A DNA stretch of 13,622 nucleotides, from positions 1 through 13,622 of the forward strand of contig CAYZPY010000063.1 of the NCBI GenBank assembly GCA_964480425.1. Reading direction: 5' to 3'. Under the pieces are notes generated by a model, which saw only the letters and a program-made list of their open reading frames with translations, made no database searches and was not told the origin of the DNA. Shown piece after piece: positions 1-7,923 of the stretch (position 1 is its first letter; the number at the start of each line of letters is the position of its first letter). A program made the translations under genes and the position numbers. The DNA comes from CAYYMD01 sp964480425 (GTDB lineage Bacteria > Planctomycetota > Phycisphaerae > SM23-33).

Positions 1-2
1 AC

Positions 3-1799
3 GAGGCGCTCGGCGAGGAACCTCCACCCGGGGGCGAAGAACCCCAGGCGCTTCGGGAGGAAGAACAGCAGCCCGAAGCCCCCCCACCGACCGCACCGGT
101 GCCCTCCAAGGCGCTGTCCAGACGCACCCGGCTGGTATTGCTCGGCGTCATCGTGCTGAGCATAATAGGCATCGGCGTGGCGTGGGGCGTCAAGCAGCAC
201 ATGCGGGCCAAACGCCTGAGCAGAACGGCCTCCCAGGTGTTCCAGGACGCCAGGAACGACTTTGACCAGGCACTTGAGGCGCGCGACAACGGAGAGATTG
301 ATAAGGCCATCGAAAAGATGCGCCGGGCCATCTCGGGCTTCGAGGATCTGACCAAAAAGGAGCGCTTCAGCGGCACCACCCATTCGGCCAAGGCGTCGGT
401 ATGGATCCACTTGTGCAGGGGACACATAAACGTAATGCGCGGAAACTGGAGCGTAGCCGCGCAGGAGGAGACCAACGCCTCCGACAGACTCCAGGAACTC
501 CAGGCCCGCAGCGAGAACAAGCAGTTCGTCGACTGGACCACCCGCATGAACAAAGTGGTAAGCGACTTCAAGGAATACCTCCTGACCACCCGTGATTTCG
601 AGGACAAGATGGAGGCGGCCGAAACCGCCCTGGCCGAGGACCGGTTCGGGACGGTCCGGGACAACCTGGAATACCTCGGCGACCTGGTCATGATGCTCAC
701 GCCCCGCCAGCGCAGGCGCCTTGAGGAATTGAAATCCAGTGCCGTGCAAAAAGAATTCGAAATGCAGTTCAACCAGCACATCGCGCAGGGCGACAAGGCG
801 CTTGGGGAGGGCGACTTCGTATCGGCGCGCAGCGCCTACCAGGACGCCCTTTCCATGCTCCAGGGCGAATCGGCGCAGGCGCTGCCCCCGTCGCGTCGCA
901 ACCGCCTGCAAAAGGAAGTGGAAGATAAAATCGAAAAGTTGAACGTCGAGAGCCGCTACGTCTCGGCGATGGCCGAGGCCCTACAGGCCAAGCAGCAGGG
1001 CGACCTGCCGGCGCAGATTCGGGCACTGGAAAAGGCCAACAGCATCAAGCCCTCGGATGAGCTGACCGGGCGAATCAACGAACTCAAGGGCGAACAGGCG
1101 CTGACACTTGCGCGCCGGCTTTACGACGAAAAAAAGTACGACCAAGCCTTAAAGGAACTGGAGAAGATCCTCTCCGGCGACCCGAAAAACTCCGCCGCCA
1201 GGAACCTCCGCAACAAAATAATACGCGAACAGGATTTCGGCGCCCTGATCGCCCGCGCCGACAAACTTCACAACGACGGGAAATGGGAATCCGCCCTGAA
1301 GTTGTACGAACAGGCCGACAAAATCAAAAGGGAAAAAACCGTCAGGGAAAAAATAAGAGACTGCCGCAGTCGTATAAAAATCAACGAAGCCAGGAAACTC
1401 CGCGCAGCAGGCAATTACGCGGACGCCATCGCGGCGCTGGAAGTGGCCTCCCGCATCGACCCGTCCAAGAGCGAACTGGTCGCTGCGGAACTTGCCAGAA
1501 CGGTGCGCGAGCGAAAGTACAACTCCTACCTGTCCCAGGCCCGCGAGGCGCAGGAGAACCGCGAGTTCTCCAAGGCCAAGGAATACGTCCGCCAGGCCCG
1601 GGACGTTAACGACACCAAGGAAGCCCGGACGCTGTCTAACGATATCAACTACGAAGAAAACGTCTACAAGGGCCGGGCGGCCATGAACAACAACGATTAC
1701 AAGGGCGCCGTCGCCTACTTCAACATCGCCAGGGGATACAAGGACACCGAGGAAGTGAAATCCCTGATAGCCCAGGCCCGCCAGAAACTTAATGAATGA
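3..1799 (+). CDS. Membrane-anchored TPR-repeat protein of the Tad locus (5' end beyond the window)
   Basis: The reading frame is open to the left edge: codons from base 3 encode a Glu/Pro-rich stretch that runs without a stop into the rest of the protein. The first internal start, GTG at 99, has no Shine-Dalgarno sequence, so the true start lies outside the window. Numbering from that GTG, a membrane span covers about residues 12-29, preceded by RRTR. A long helical region follows, with at least five TPR-like units at about 334-367, 384-417, 428-461, 477-510 and 523-556; each carries the usual pattern of small and aromatic residues and a DP/KD turn. The TPR part is a scaffold or protein-interaction surface, perhaps comparable to TadD, but no specific family is recognised. 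The linker-span-helical-repeat layout resembles the FHA protein at 9755-10861, so an FHA domain upstream is possible (inference). The stop overlaps the next start (ATGA). Confidence 0.85.
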   Translation, partial: EALGEEPPPGGEEPQALREEEQQPEAPPPTAPVPSKALSRRTRLVLLGVIVLSIIGIGVAWGVKQHMRAKRLSRTASQVFQDARNDFDQALEARDNGEIDKAIEKMRRAISGFEDLTKKERFSGTTHSAKASVWIHLCRGHINVMRGNWSVAAQEETNASDRLQELQARSENKQFVDWTTRMNKVVSDFKEYLLTTRDFEDKMEAAETALAEDRFGTVRDNLEYLGDLVMMLTPRQRRRLEELKSSAVQKEFEMQFNQHIAQGDKALGEGDFVSARSAYQDALSMLQGESAQALPPSRRNRLQKEVEDKIEKLNVESRYVSAMAEALQAKQQGDLPAQIRALEKANSIKPSDELTGRINELKGEQALTLARRLYDEKKYDQALKELEKILSGDPKNSAARNLRNKIIREQDFGALIARADKLHNDGKWESALKLYEQADKIKREKTVREKIRDCRSRIKINEARKLRAAGNYADAIAALEVASRIDPSKSELVAAELARTVRERKYNSYLSQAREAQENREFSKAKEYVRQARDVNDTKEARTLSNDINYEENVYKGRAAMNNNDYKGAVAYFNIARGYKDTEEVKSLIAQARQKLNE

Positions 1800-3922
1800 C
1801 CCAACCGAGGTCGGACGCGATGCCTATAATGTATCGTAACATGATGACCGGCAGGACAATATCCGCACCCGACACGCGGTTGCACGGTGCCGCTCGGCGC
1901 GGCAAAAGAGGCGACCCGGCGCGGGGGCAGATACTGATTGTGCTTCTGCTGGCGATGACGCTCCTGGTGGGTTTGATTTTCTACGTTTTGAACATGGGCG
2001 TGCAGGCCAATCGCCGCCTGGACACCCAGGACACCGCCGACGCGGTGGCGGTAAGCGGTGGCGGATGGATCGCCCGTACTCTGAACCTGGTGGCGATGAA
2101 CAACGTGGCCTCGTCGCGCCTGCTGGCGATGGTGCCCATCATGGACGCCCTGCCGCTTTCGGTTCAGATGTCGGCCGAGGAACTTGCCGCCTGGAAAGAG
2201 GCCATCAACGCGCAACTCGCGCGGGGCGTGCCGGAAGAGTACCTCAAAAGAGGACTGGAATCCCTGTCCGAAAGGATGGGCCGCCAGAGCGACATTCTTG
2301 CGGCCATGAACAACTCTCTGAACCAGAGCGGTTTCGAGATGGACCAGACGACTCACTGGGCGTATCGCGGGGGGGGCGGCGCGCCGCCGAACGGAAAATT
2401 ATGGAAGGCGGTCACCACGCTGGACGAATTTTCGCAGTCCGCCATCGAGTCGGCCGGAATACTCGCCCAGGCCGACGCCGTGCGATTCGGTAAATCAAAC
2501 CTGACCGACATGGCGTTCCTGGTTCCGATTGTGCCGCGCCCGCCCGCCAGGCGCGGCGAGTTCAGAGACTACCAGCCGACCCTGCAGGGAAGGGAGCATG
2601 TTTACAGCAACCGCGCGACCCTCAGATACACCGGCGGAAGGGGCGGGGCGATACCCGACATGCAGTGGCCCCACCGCCTGGGACCCTGGGCGCGCCTGTA
2701 CCGCTGGCGATATCCGATTTACAGGACCATAGTTACCGGAAGGGAATGGGTGCCGGGTCAACCCGGACCACAGGTTCGGGGCAATCGAGGCAACGTGAAC
2801 GTCGGCGGGCGGAGAGTCGGGGCGTCGGCCAAGCAGAGAGGCGGGGGGCGCCCGGGACACTGGCGAACCGTAACCGATCGCAAACACATCGGGTACGGCA
2901 CCGAGGGCCCGTACCACTGGGCGATGGAGCGGATCGACTGGTGGGCCCAGGATCACGGTCAGCATCACCGCGGAAAACTGCCCGACACGTACTTTTACAA
3001 TTACATGCACGAGATTTCCGGCATCAAGCTCGGATACATGTTCGGCTCGCAGAGTCTTCGAAGCATCCACTATCCCCAATGGATCGGGGACTACCCCACC
3101 GCGCTCCAGATGGCGCAGCGCGACGACGTGCGTATCGACCGGACCATGTTTTACCTCGTGGAGATAGTTTCCTCGGTGCCGGAGAGTTCGCCCGACTGGC
3201 TCAGCCACGGCACGTATTACACCAACGGCGAATACCCCATTTCCATCTGGACCTCAAACTGGAACGATCCGGCCAAGTGGGGCATCCCGAAGGTATCGGA
3301 CTACGTCTGGAAAGACAGTTACACATACCAGACCACCTACGATCATCGCATCGGGCTCCGCAAGCAGATTGACCCCATGACGGGCGAGCCCCTCTTCCAG
3401 GACGTCTACGTGGTGGCGTGGTACGTTTTCGGCGGCGTGGACATAGGCGCCGAGGTAGAGATCGACAATCCCTGCAACTGGGACAGTTACGACGCGCTTC
3501 CTGCCCCCACGCTGCTGGACACGTCGGTCGGCGATTACGATCCGGGCCCGGCGCCCGAATACCGCTCAGACCCCGACGAGGGATACAGAAGGGAATATTT
3601 CACCTACCTCGGCGTCGGCGGGGCGGGCGACCAGGCAATGGTGTGGTCCAGTCAGTTCACAAATCCGAATCCCTCCGAACAGATCGTGGCGGTGGCGCAA
3701 TCGAAGGTGTTCAACCATTCCAGTTTCGACCTGTGGACGCAGGATTGGCAGGTCACACTGATGCCCGTGAGCAAGTGGCGCGACTGGGCATGGCGACTGG
3801 ACGAGGGCTCCGGGAACATACACGAGGTGGGGTACCTGGTGACCTACGATGAACTGCGCAGAGTTTACGATTACATGTCGGCCATGAACGAAGACCTAGC
3901 CGAGACCTACCTGAAACACTGA
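1796..3922 (+). CDS. Large TadG-like pilus-assembly protein (TadE/G-like N-terminus)
   Basis: About 708 residues. A basic N-terminal leader ends in RGQ at 43-45 and is followed by a hydrophobic span at about 46-67, then DTQDTADAVAVSGG. This matches the TadE/TadG-like N-terminal signature, in which a Gly-Gln precedes the span and an ADA-type helix follows. The remaining 600 residues are a predicted extracytoplasmic region unusually rich in Trp and Tyr, with no von Willebrand A metal site that I can see. Near the C-terminus is the stretch SSFDLWTQDWQVTLMPVSKW (about 641-660). The family consists of minor pilin-like or surface components exported by Tad machines; the exact role here is unknown. 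The ATG at 1796 overlaps the upstream stop, but ATG 1820 (residue 9) has a better-placed GAGG at 1807-1810 and may be the real start. The 3' end overlaps the next gene as TGATG. Residues about 193-197 are encoded by a G8 run followed by a palindrome. Confidence 0.8.
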   Translation: MTQPRSDAMPIMYRNMMTGRTISAPDTRLHGAARRGKRGDPARGQILIVLLLAMTLLVGLIFYVLNMGVQANRRLDTQDTADAVAVSGGGWIARTLNLVAMNNVASSRLLAMVPIMDALPLSVQMSAEELAAWKEAINAQLARGVPEEYLKRGLESLSERMGRQSDILAAMNNSLNQSGFEMDQTTHWAYRGGGGAPPNGKLWKAVTTLDEFSQSAIESAGILAQADAVRFGKSNLTDMAFLVPIVPRPPARRGEFRDYQPTLQGREHVYSNRATLRYTGGRGGAIPDMQWPHRLGPWARLYRWRYPIYRTIVTGREWVPGQPGPQVRGNRGNVNVGGRRVGASAKQRGGGRPGHWRTVTDRKHIGYGTEGPYHWAMERIDWWAQDHGQHHRGKLPDTYFYNYMHEISGIKLGYMFGSQSLRSIHYPQWIGDYPTALQMAQRDDVRIDRTMFYLVEIVSSVPESSPDWLSHGTYYTNGEYPISIWTSNWNDPAKWGIPKVSDYVWKDSYTYQTTYDHRIGLRKQIDPMTGEPLFQDVYVVAWYVFGGVDIGAEVEIDNPCNWDSYDALPAPTLLDTSVGDYDPGPAPEYRSDPDEGYRREYFTYLGVGGAGDQAMVWSSQFTNPNPSEQIVAVAQSKVFNHSSFDLWTQDWQVTLMPVSKWRDWAWRLDEGSGNIHEVGYLVTYDELRRVYDYMSAMNEDLAETYLKH
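1807..1810 (+). promoter_or_regulatory. Shine-Dalgarno favouring the ATG at 1820 for the TadG-like gene
   Basis: GAGG lies 9 bases upstream of an in-frame ATG at 1820. The ATG at 1796 has no comparable purine-rich site and would depend on coupling with the preceding gene through the ATGA overlap. This makes 1820 a credible alternative start, shortening the protein by eight residues without touching the membrane span. Confidence 0.4.
2369..2388 (+). repeat. G8 homopolymer abutting a 14-bp perfect palindrome inside the TadG-like gene
   Basis: Eight consecutive G residues (2369-2376) run into the self-complementary GGCGGCGCGCCGCC at 2375-2388. The stretch encodes a short Gly/Ala/Pro linker. It can be explained by GC-rich coding for a flexible linker, but it is also the kind of tract that causes replication slippage or sequencing indels. 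Confidence 0.6.
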
Positions 3923-4584
3923 TGCAAAAAGTAAACACAAACAACGACGTGCACGGATTAAGCAATGCGGCTTCGCCCCGCTCGCCCAATCGGCGCCGAT
4001 GCGCCCGTTCGGGAACCGCAATACTCGAAACGCTGATGAGCATTCCGTTTCTGGTGACGATTATCAGCATGATTTTCTTTTTCGGATGGGTCAACAGGAA
4101 CAATCAGAAGGTCAAGATCGCCAGCAGATACGCCTCCTGGAATCGCGTCAACGAGGGGTCATGGGAATCCAACGAGCGGCTCAACGACATATTCCTTTCG
4201 CCCGGGGCCGAAATAGTCAAAAGAAGACACAGTCGCGGACCCGAAGACACACTCTATGACCTGACCGCCGAGGCGGGACGGGATTACAGCCCCTCGCAGG
4301 AACTGTCGCGGCGGACCGTCAATGAAAAATACCCCCGGGGGCGAGGTGTGAAGTTAACCGTGGATTTCGCCCCGCCCCAGAGTTATTGGCGGCACTTCAT
4401 TACCGATTCGTTGAAAAGTCACCACCTCCGCGACGGAAGGCAGTGGCGCCGCAGGGAGGCAAAATGCTGGAAGGAGCTCTCAGAGGTCTTCTACGGCGAA
4501 CTCGACGAGGTGCTTAATAGCGTTCCCTACCCGGGCGAGGACATGGGGCGCACATTCCGCAAATTATACCTGGTGGACTGGTAG
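3922..4584 (+). CDS. TadE-like pseudopilin / minor pilin
   Basis: About 220 residues. A basic leader of roughly 30 residues ends in RSGTAILETLMSIPF (30-44), which matches the TadE consensus: a Gly, a conserved Glu five residues later (Glu36), a Pro in the hydrophobic helix (Pro42), and a span at about 38-57. In Tad systems such proteins are processed by a dedicated prepilin peptidase at the Gly and assembled with, or help assemble, Flp pili; no such peptidase is in this window. The remaining 160 residues are polar, charged and extracytoplasmic, with no recognisable domain. The start codon overlaps the previous stop by one base and no strong Shine-Dalgarno is present, which fits translational coupling. 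The pairing with the upstream TadG-like gene is typical of Tad loci. Confidence 0.75.
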   Translation: MQKVNTNNDVHGLSNAASPRSPNRRRCARSGTAILETLMSIPFLVTIISMIFFFGWVNRNNQKVKIASRYASWNRVNEGSWESNERLNDIFLSPGAEIVKRRHSRGPEDTLYDLTAEAGRDYSPSQELSRRTVNEKYPRGRGVKLTVDFAPPQSYWRHFITDSLKSHHLRDGRQWRRREAKCWKELSEVFYGELDEVLNSVPYPGEDMGRTFRKLYLVDW

Positions 4585-4598
4585 AGATTGATCACGCC

Positions 4599-5201
4599 AT
4601 GAATTCACCCGACAACGCCGACAGCTCCCGTCAGGAGGAATCGACCAGACGAAAAACATTCTGGAAGGCGATTTTGTATTTCTTCCTGCTGGTGGCGACG
4701 GTATTCGCCGCCTGGCAGGCGTACGTGTTTTACCGGACCGGGCGCGGCGGCTCATATCAGCCGCAGGCGGTGTCGCCCTCGTCATTGCGACCGGATGCGT
4801 TTTTTGATAACGGTTCCGACTGGTTGCCGGCGAACCCCTCAGAGATAATCGGCAAATGGTCCTTCGAGATGGAAGGCGACCCTGCCGACGTCGCGCCGCC
4901 GCCGGGCGCAAAAAAGTTGTTCGCCGGGCGGCGAACGGTGAAAGGATACCTTTATCAACACGCAAGTTATCACTATCCCGGAAGCGCCGAAGCGGCGCGC
5001 GAGCATTACCGCCGGCTCGCCGGCGAGAAGGGGTTCTTATCCCATCCGGACCAGGGCGCGAAATCTACGCGGAAAAATGATATTTTCCTTAGAAACGACC
5101 AGCGAGGGACCGTATTGATGATCCTACGGTTGCGAAATCACCCAACTGCGGAGAAAATAATACGTATAGAACTAATGGCGGCGCAACCCGCCGAAAATTG
5201 A
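4599..5201 (+). CDS. Unrecognised single-span membrane protein in the Tad operon
   Basis: 200 residues, not recognised as a named family. A charged 20-residue N-terminus is followed by one membrane span (about 23-44) and an Arg/Gly-rich exit, so most of the protein is probably extracytoplasmic. The C-terminal half contains YHYPGSAEAAREHYRRLAGE followed by KGF, a pattern resembling small periplasmic or lipoprotein domains in which a helix leads to a Gly-aromatic turn and a beta strand (here VLMILRLRN). No lipobox Cys follows the span. It lies 14 bases after the TadE-like gene and 15 bases before cpaB, on the same strand, so it is probably co-transcribed and may be an accessory assembly factor; that role is inferred from position only. 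The ribosome-binding site is weak (GAGA, about 11 bases upstream). Confidence 0.7.
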   Translation: MNSPDNADSSRQEESTRRKTFWKAILYFFLLVATVFAAWQAYVFYRTGRGGSYQPQAVSPSSLRPDAFFDNGSDWLPANPSEIIGKWSFEMEGDPADVAPPPGAKKLFAGRRTVKGYLYQHASYHYPGSAEAAREHYRRLAGEKGFLSHPDQGAKSTRKNDIFLRNDQRGTVLMILRLRNHPTAEKIIRIELMAAQPAEN

Positions 5202-5216
5202 ATTCAGGAGACATCC

Positions 5217-6020
5217 ATGACCAACGGACACGACACCGGTGAAGAAAAACCGGGAATACAAAACAAGGGACTACTAATCACCGCGCTGGTGCTGGCGGGC
5301 ATAGTGGTAGTTATATACAACGTGCACATCGCCCACGTGCGAAGCGCCGCAAAAGGCAAAACCCGCGATGTGCTGAAATACAACAAGTATCTCACCGTGG
5401 GACACGACGTCGATTCCGAAAAAGACATCGAGATTGTCACCGTGCCTCAGGCCGTCTACGACGTGCTGCCTAACCCCATACTCGCCGACGAAATAAAAAT
5501 CGTAAACGGCGAAACGCTCAAAAAAAACGTCAACAAGGGGCAGTACGTGTTGTGGGGGCACTTCACCGGCGGCGAAAAGACTCGCCCCAGTTACAGTCTT
5601 CCCGATGACATGCAGGCGGTAACCATCGAGGTCAACCCGGATTTGTCGCCCGGGACGGTGCTTCGCTGGGGCGACAATGTGGACGTGCTGGCGGTGCTTC
5701 CGGTGGGCGATAAATATACTACCTGCCGAGTCATCGAAAACGTGCAGGTCGTGGCCATAGGCGGACAGTATCCCCAGGAGGAATATCAGCCGCGCGGAAC
5801 AAGGTCGTCCTCCAGCGTTCCACGCACGTACAAATCCATAACCCTCCAGATGAAACCCGAACTGGCGGTGCAACTTCATAACGTTCTCAGCTACAAAAAA
5901 GGCGACGCGTGGATTCACGTGAACAGTTCAAAGGGCTACTCCAAGTCCGAACCGAGAATAAATCCGAAACTCAAACCGCTCACCGAGCGGGCGCTTATCG
6001 GCGATACTTACCGGGAATAA
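5217..6020 (+). CDS. cpaB: Flp pilus assembly protein CpaB/RcpC-like
   Basis: 267 residues. A cytoplasmic N-terminus precedes a membrane span at about 19-38. A SAF-like region follows (about 53-120), and then an RcpC/CpaB domain from about 132 onward with MQAVTIEVNPDLSPGTVLRW and the diagnostic GDNVDVLAVL (152-161); the usual family motif is a Gly-Asp-x-Val-Asp-Val turn after a strand. CpaB proteins are periplasmic partners of the Tad secretin and are needed for pilus assembly. The start is supported by AGGAG at 5206-5210, six bases before the ATG. cpaB is normally followed by the secretin gene cpaC; here the next gene is the ATPase, only 22 bases downstream. The length is typical of the family. 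Confidence 0.82.
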   Translation: MTNGHDTGEEKPGIQNKGLLITALVLAGIVVVIYNVHIAHVRSAAKGKTRDVLKYNKYLTVGHDVDSEKDIEIVTVPQAVYDVLPNPILADEIKIVNGETLKKNVNKGQYVLWGHFTGGEKTRPSYSLPDDMQAVTIEVNPDLSPGTVLRWGDNVDVLAVLPVGDKYTTCRVIENVQVVAIGGQYPQEEYQPRGTRSSSSVPRTYKSITLQMKPELAVQLHNVLSYKKGDAWIHVNSSKGYSKSEPRINPKLKPLTERALIGDTYRE

Positions 6021-6022
6021 AA

Positions 6023-6040
6023 TTTATCAGGCGAGATAAA
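6023..6040 (+). promoter_or_regulatory. Inverted repeat in front of the cpaF start codon
   Basis: TTTATC (6023-6028) and GATAAA (6035-6040) are perfect complements separated by six bases, AGGCGA, which is the only purine-rich sequence near the GTG at 6043. If the stem forms in mRNA, the probable ribosome-binding site sits in its loop. The stem is AT-rich and short, so it would be weak; it could equally be an operator-like site or chance. Confidence 0.3.
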
Positions 6041-6042
6041 AC

Positions 6043-7923
6043 GTGGAAATCTGGATATACAATCAATACACCGACCAGAGGCAGGTGACCCAGGTTGACG
6101 GAGAGGAAATTTCCATAGGCAGGGACGACTCCAACAACGTGGTTCTCAAAAGCCCGTTCGTCTCCCGCAAACACGCCCGGATAACCTGGAAGGGCGGGAG
6201 TTACCACATAGAGTCGCTGGGGCTGAACGACACGATAGTGGCCAACAAGTCGCTCGGTCCCAAGCAGCGCCGCAAGGTGGGATATGGCGACGAAATACGG
6301 ATAGGCGAATACAGTCTGTACATGATGGCCCCCACCGCCAAGCGCGTCCGGGCGGGCAAGCGGGAAATCTCGCCGCGAAAAAAAATCGTCGAGCTCGAAC
6401 AGCGTATGCACGCCGAACTGCTGGACAGACTCAATCTCCGTGTGGCGTCTCACCTGGCCTCCGCACAGGACTCCAAGCACGTGGCGCTTATCAAGCGGAA
6501 CCTCTCGAACATAATCGAGGAGCACTACGACAAGGTCGACCAGGGCATGGGCGAGCACCTAATGCGCGAGTTCCTGTGGCGCAGCATCGTCACGGAGATA
6601 TCCCGGCGCGCCACCGGAAAACTGATGTACAGTTACGGGTTCGACGAATCCGACACCATCCAGAGCAAGCACGAGGAGACCATCTCGCGCTTCGTGGGCG
6701 ACGCGATAGGGCGATTCCCTCTGCAACTGGCCCCGCACACCGTCAAGAAAGACATCGGCATGGTCGAGGCGGGATGGGACGAGCAGATCAAGCGCATCTC
6801 CAAACAGGCCTCCCCGGAATTGCGCGAATACATAGTCCGACGAATGCTCTCCAAGGAAATAGAAGACGTCGTGCTGGGCTACGGACCCCTCCAGGACCTG
6901 CTGGAAATGCCGAACGTCAACGAGATCATGGTAATCGGGAAGGACAAAATCTACATCGAAAAGGACGGTATGGTCCAGAACACCGGGCGGAGTTTCTTTT
7001 CCGACGAAATCGTCCAGAGCATCATAGAGCGGATAATCACCCCCGTGGGCAGGCGGGTGGACCGCTCCCAGCCACTGGTTGACGCAAGACTGCCCGACGG
7101 CTCGCGAGTAAACGCCGTGATAAATCCCATCTCTCTGTCGGGCCCGACGCTGACCATACGAAAATTCGCCCAGATCCCATTCACCATAGACGACCTCATC
7201 GAGCGCGATACGCTGACCGAGGCGACGGCAAACTTCCTCCGCGCATGCGTGCTGGGGCGAAAGAACCTGATAATCTCCGGGGGGACTGGAAGCGGAAAAA
7301 CCACCACGCTCAACGTTCTTAGCCATTTCATCCCCCCCGAGGAGCGCATAGTGACCATAGAAGACTCGGCCGAACTCCAACTGCCCCAGGAGCACCTGGT
7401 GAGCATGGAGACCCGTCCGGCCAACATCGAGGGCAAGGGTCAGTACACCATACGCGATCTTGTCCGCAACGCGCTGCGCATGCGTCCCGACCGGCTCATC
7501 GTGGGCGAGTGCCGGGGACCCGAGGCGCTGGACATGCTTCAGGCAATGAATACCGGACACGACGGCTCGCTGACGACCATCCACGCCAACAATCCCGAAG
7601 ACATGCTGATGCGCCTGGAGACGATGGTGCTCATGGCGGTGGAGATGCCCGTCAGGGCGATACGCGAGCAGATAGTGGCGGCGCTGGACATAATCGTGCA
7701 GATAGCCCGCTTCCCCGACGGGCGCCGGCGCGTAACGCACATTTCCGAGATACTCACCATGGACCCCGAGACTACCCAGATCATCACCGAAGACATTTAC
7801 GTCCTTCGCGCCGCCAAGGGGCAGGACCCCGCCGAGGCGCGCCTCCGGCACACCGGATACATCCCCCGATTCGCCGAAGAACTCATCAAAAACGAGTATC
7901 TGGAAGTGGGAGCGTTCACGTAA
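6043..7923 (+). CDS. cpaF: FHA domain-CpaF/TadA secretion ATPase fusion
   Basis: 626 residues, GTG start. Residues 1-95 form an FHA phosphopeptide-binding domain with GR (26-27), SRKH (41-44) and the later GLND turn; the Ser-Arg and His of the binding loop are intact. A helical linker (about 100-220) leads to the type II/IV secretion ATPase module: LGYGPLQDLLEMPNVNEIMV near 278-297, PLVDARLPDGSRVN at about 344-357, Walker A GGTGSGKT (413-420), Walker B region RPDRLIVGE ending at Glu489, and the His box TTIHANN with His514. It would form a cytoplasmic hexamer that powers pilus assembly or secretion through TadB/TadC. A plain CpaF is about 450-500 residues, so the extra length is the FHA part. 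The FHA domain suggests recruitment or gating by a phosphothreonine partner. The stop overlaps the tadB start (TAATG). Confidence 0.93.
   Translation: MEIWIYNQYTDQRQVTQVDGEEISIGRDDSNNVVLKSPFVSRKHARITWKGGSYHIESLGLNDTIVANKSLGPKQRRKVGYGDEIRIGEYSLYMMAPTAKRVRAGKREISPRKKIVELEQRMHAELLDRLNLRVASHLASAQDSKHVALIKRNLSNIIEEHYDKVDQGMGEHLMREFLWRSIVTEISRRATGKLMYSYGFDESDTIQSKHEETISRFVGDAIGRFPLQLAPHTVKKDIGMVEAGWDEQIKRISKQASPELREYIVRRMLSKEIEDVVLGYGPLQDLLEMPNVNEIMVIGKDKIYIEKDGMVQNTGRSFFSDEIVQSIIERIITPVGRRVDRSQPLVDARLPDGSRVNAVINPISLSGPTLTIRKFAQIPFTIDDLIERDTLTEATANFLRACVLGRKNLIISGGTGSGKTTTLNVLSHFIPPEERIVTIEDSAELQLPQEHLVSMETRPANIEGKGQYTIRDLVRNALRMRPDRLIVGECRGPEALDMLQAMNTGHDGSLTTIHANNPEDMLMRLETMVLMAVEMPVRAIREQIVAALDIIVQIARFPDGRRRVTHISEILTMDPETTQIITEDIYVLRAAKGQDPAEARLRHTGYIPRFAEELIKNEYLEVGAFT

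Noticed and set aside
5514..5530. An in-frame A-AAA-AAC slippery sequence within cpaB (8 A residues), suggesting programmed -1 frameshifting
   Set aside because: The protein reads through as a complete CpaB with its C-terminal domain in frame zero, and I see no obvious stimulatory stem just downstream; it encodes an ordinary Lys-Lys-Asn.
7509..7922. A longer N-terminus for TadB
   Set aside because: It lies entirely inside cpaF in another frame, and its translation is Arg/Gly/His-rich. The ATG at 7923, overlapping the cpaF stop, gives a normal TadB length.
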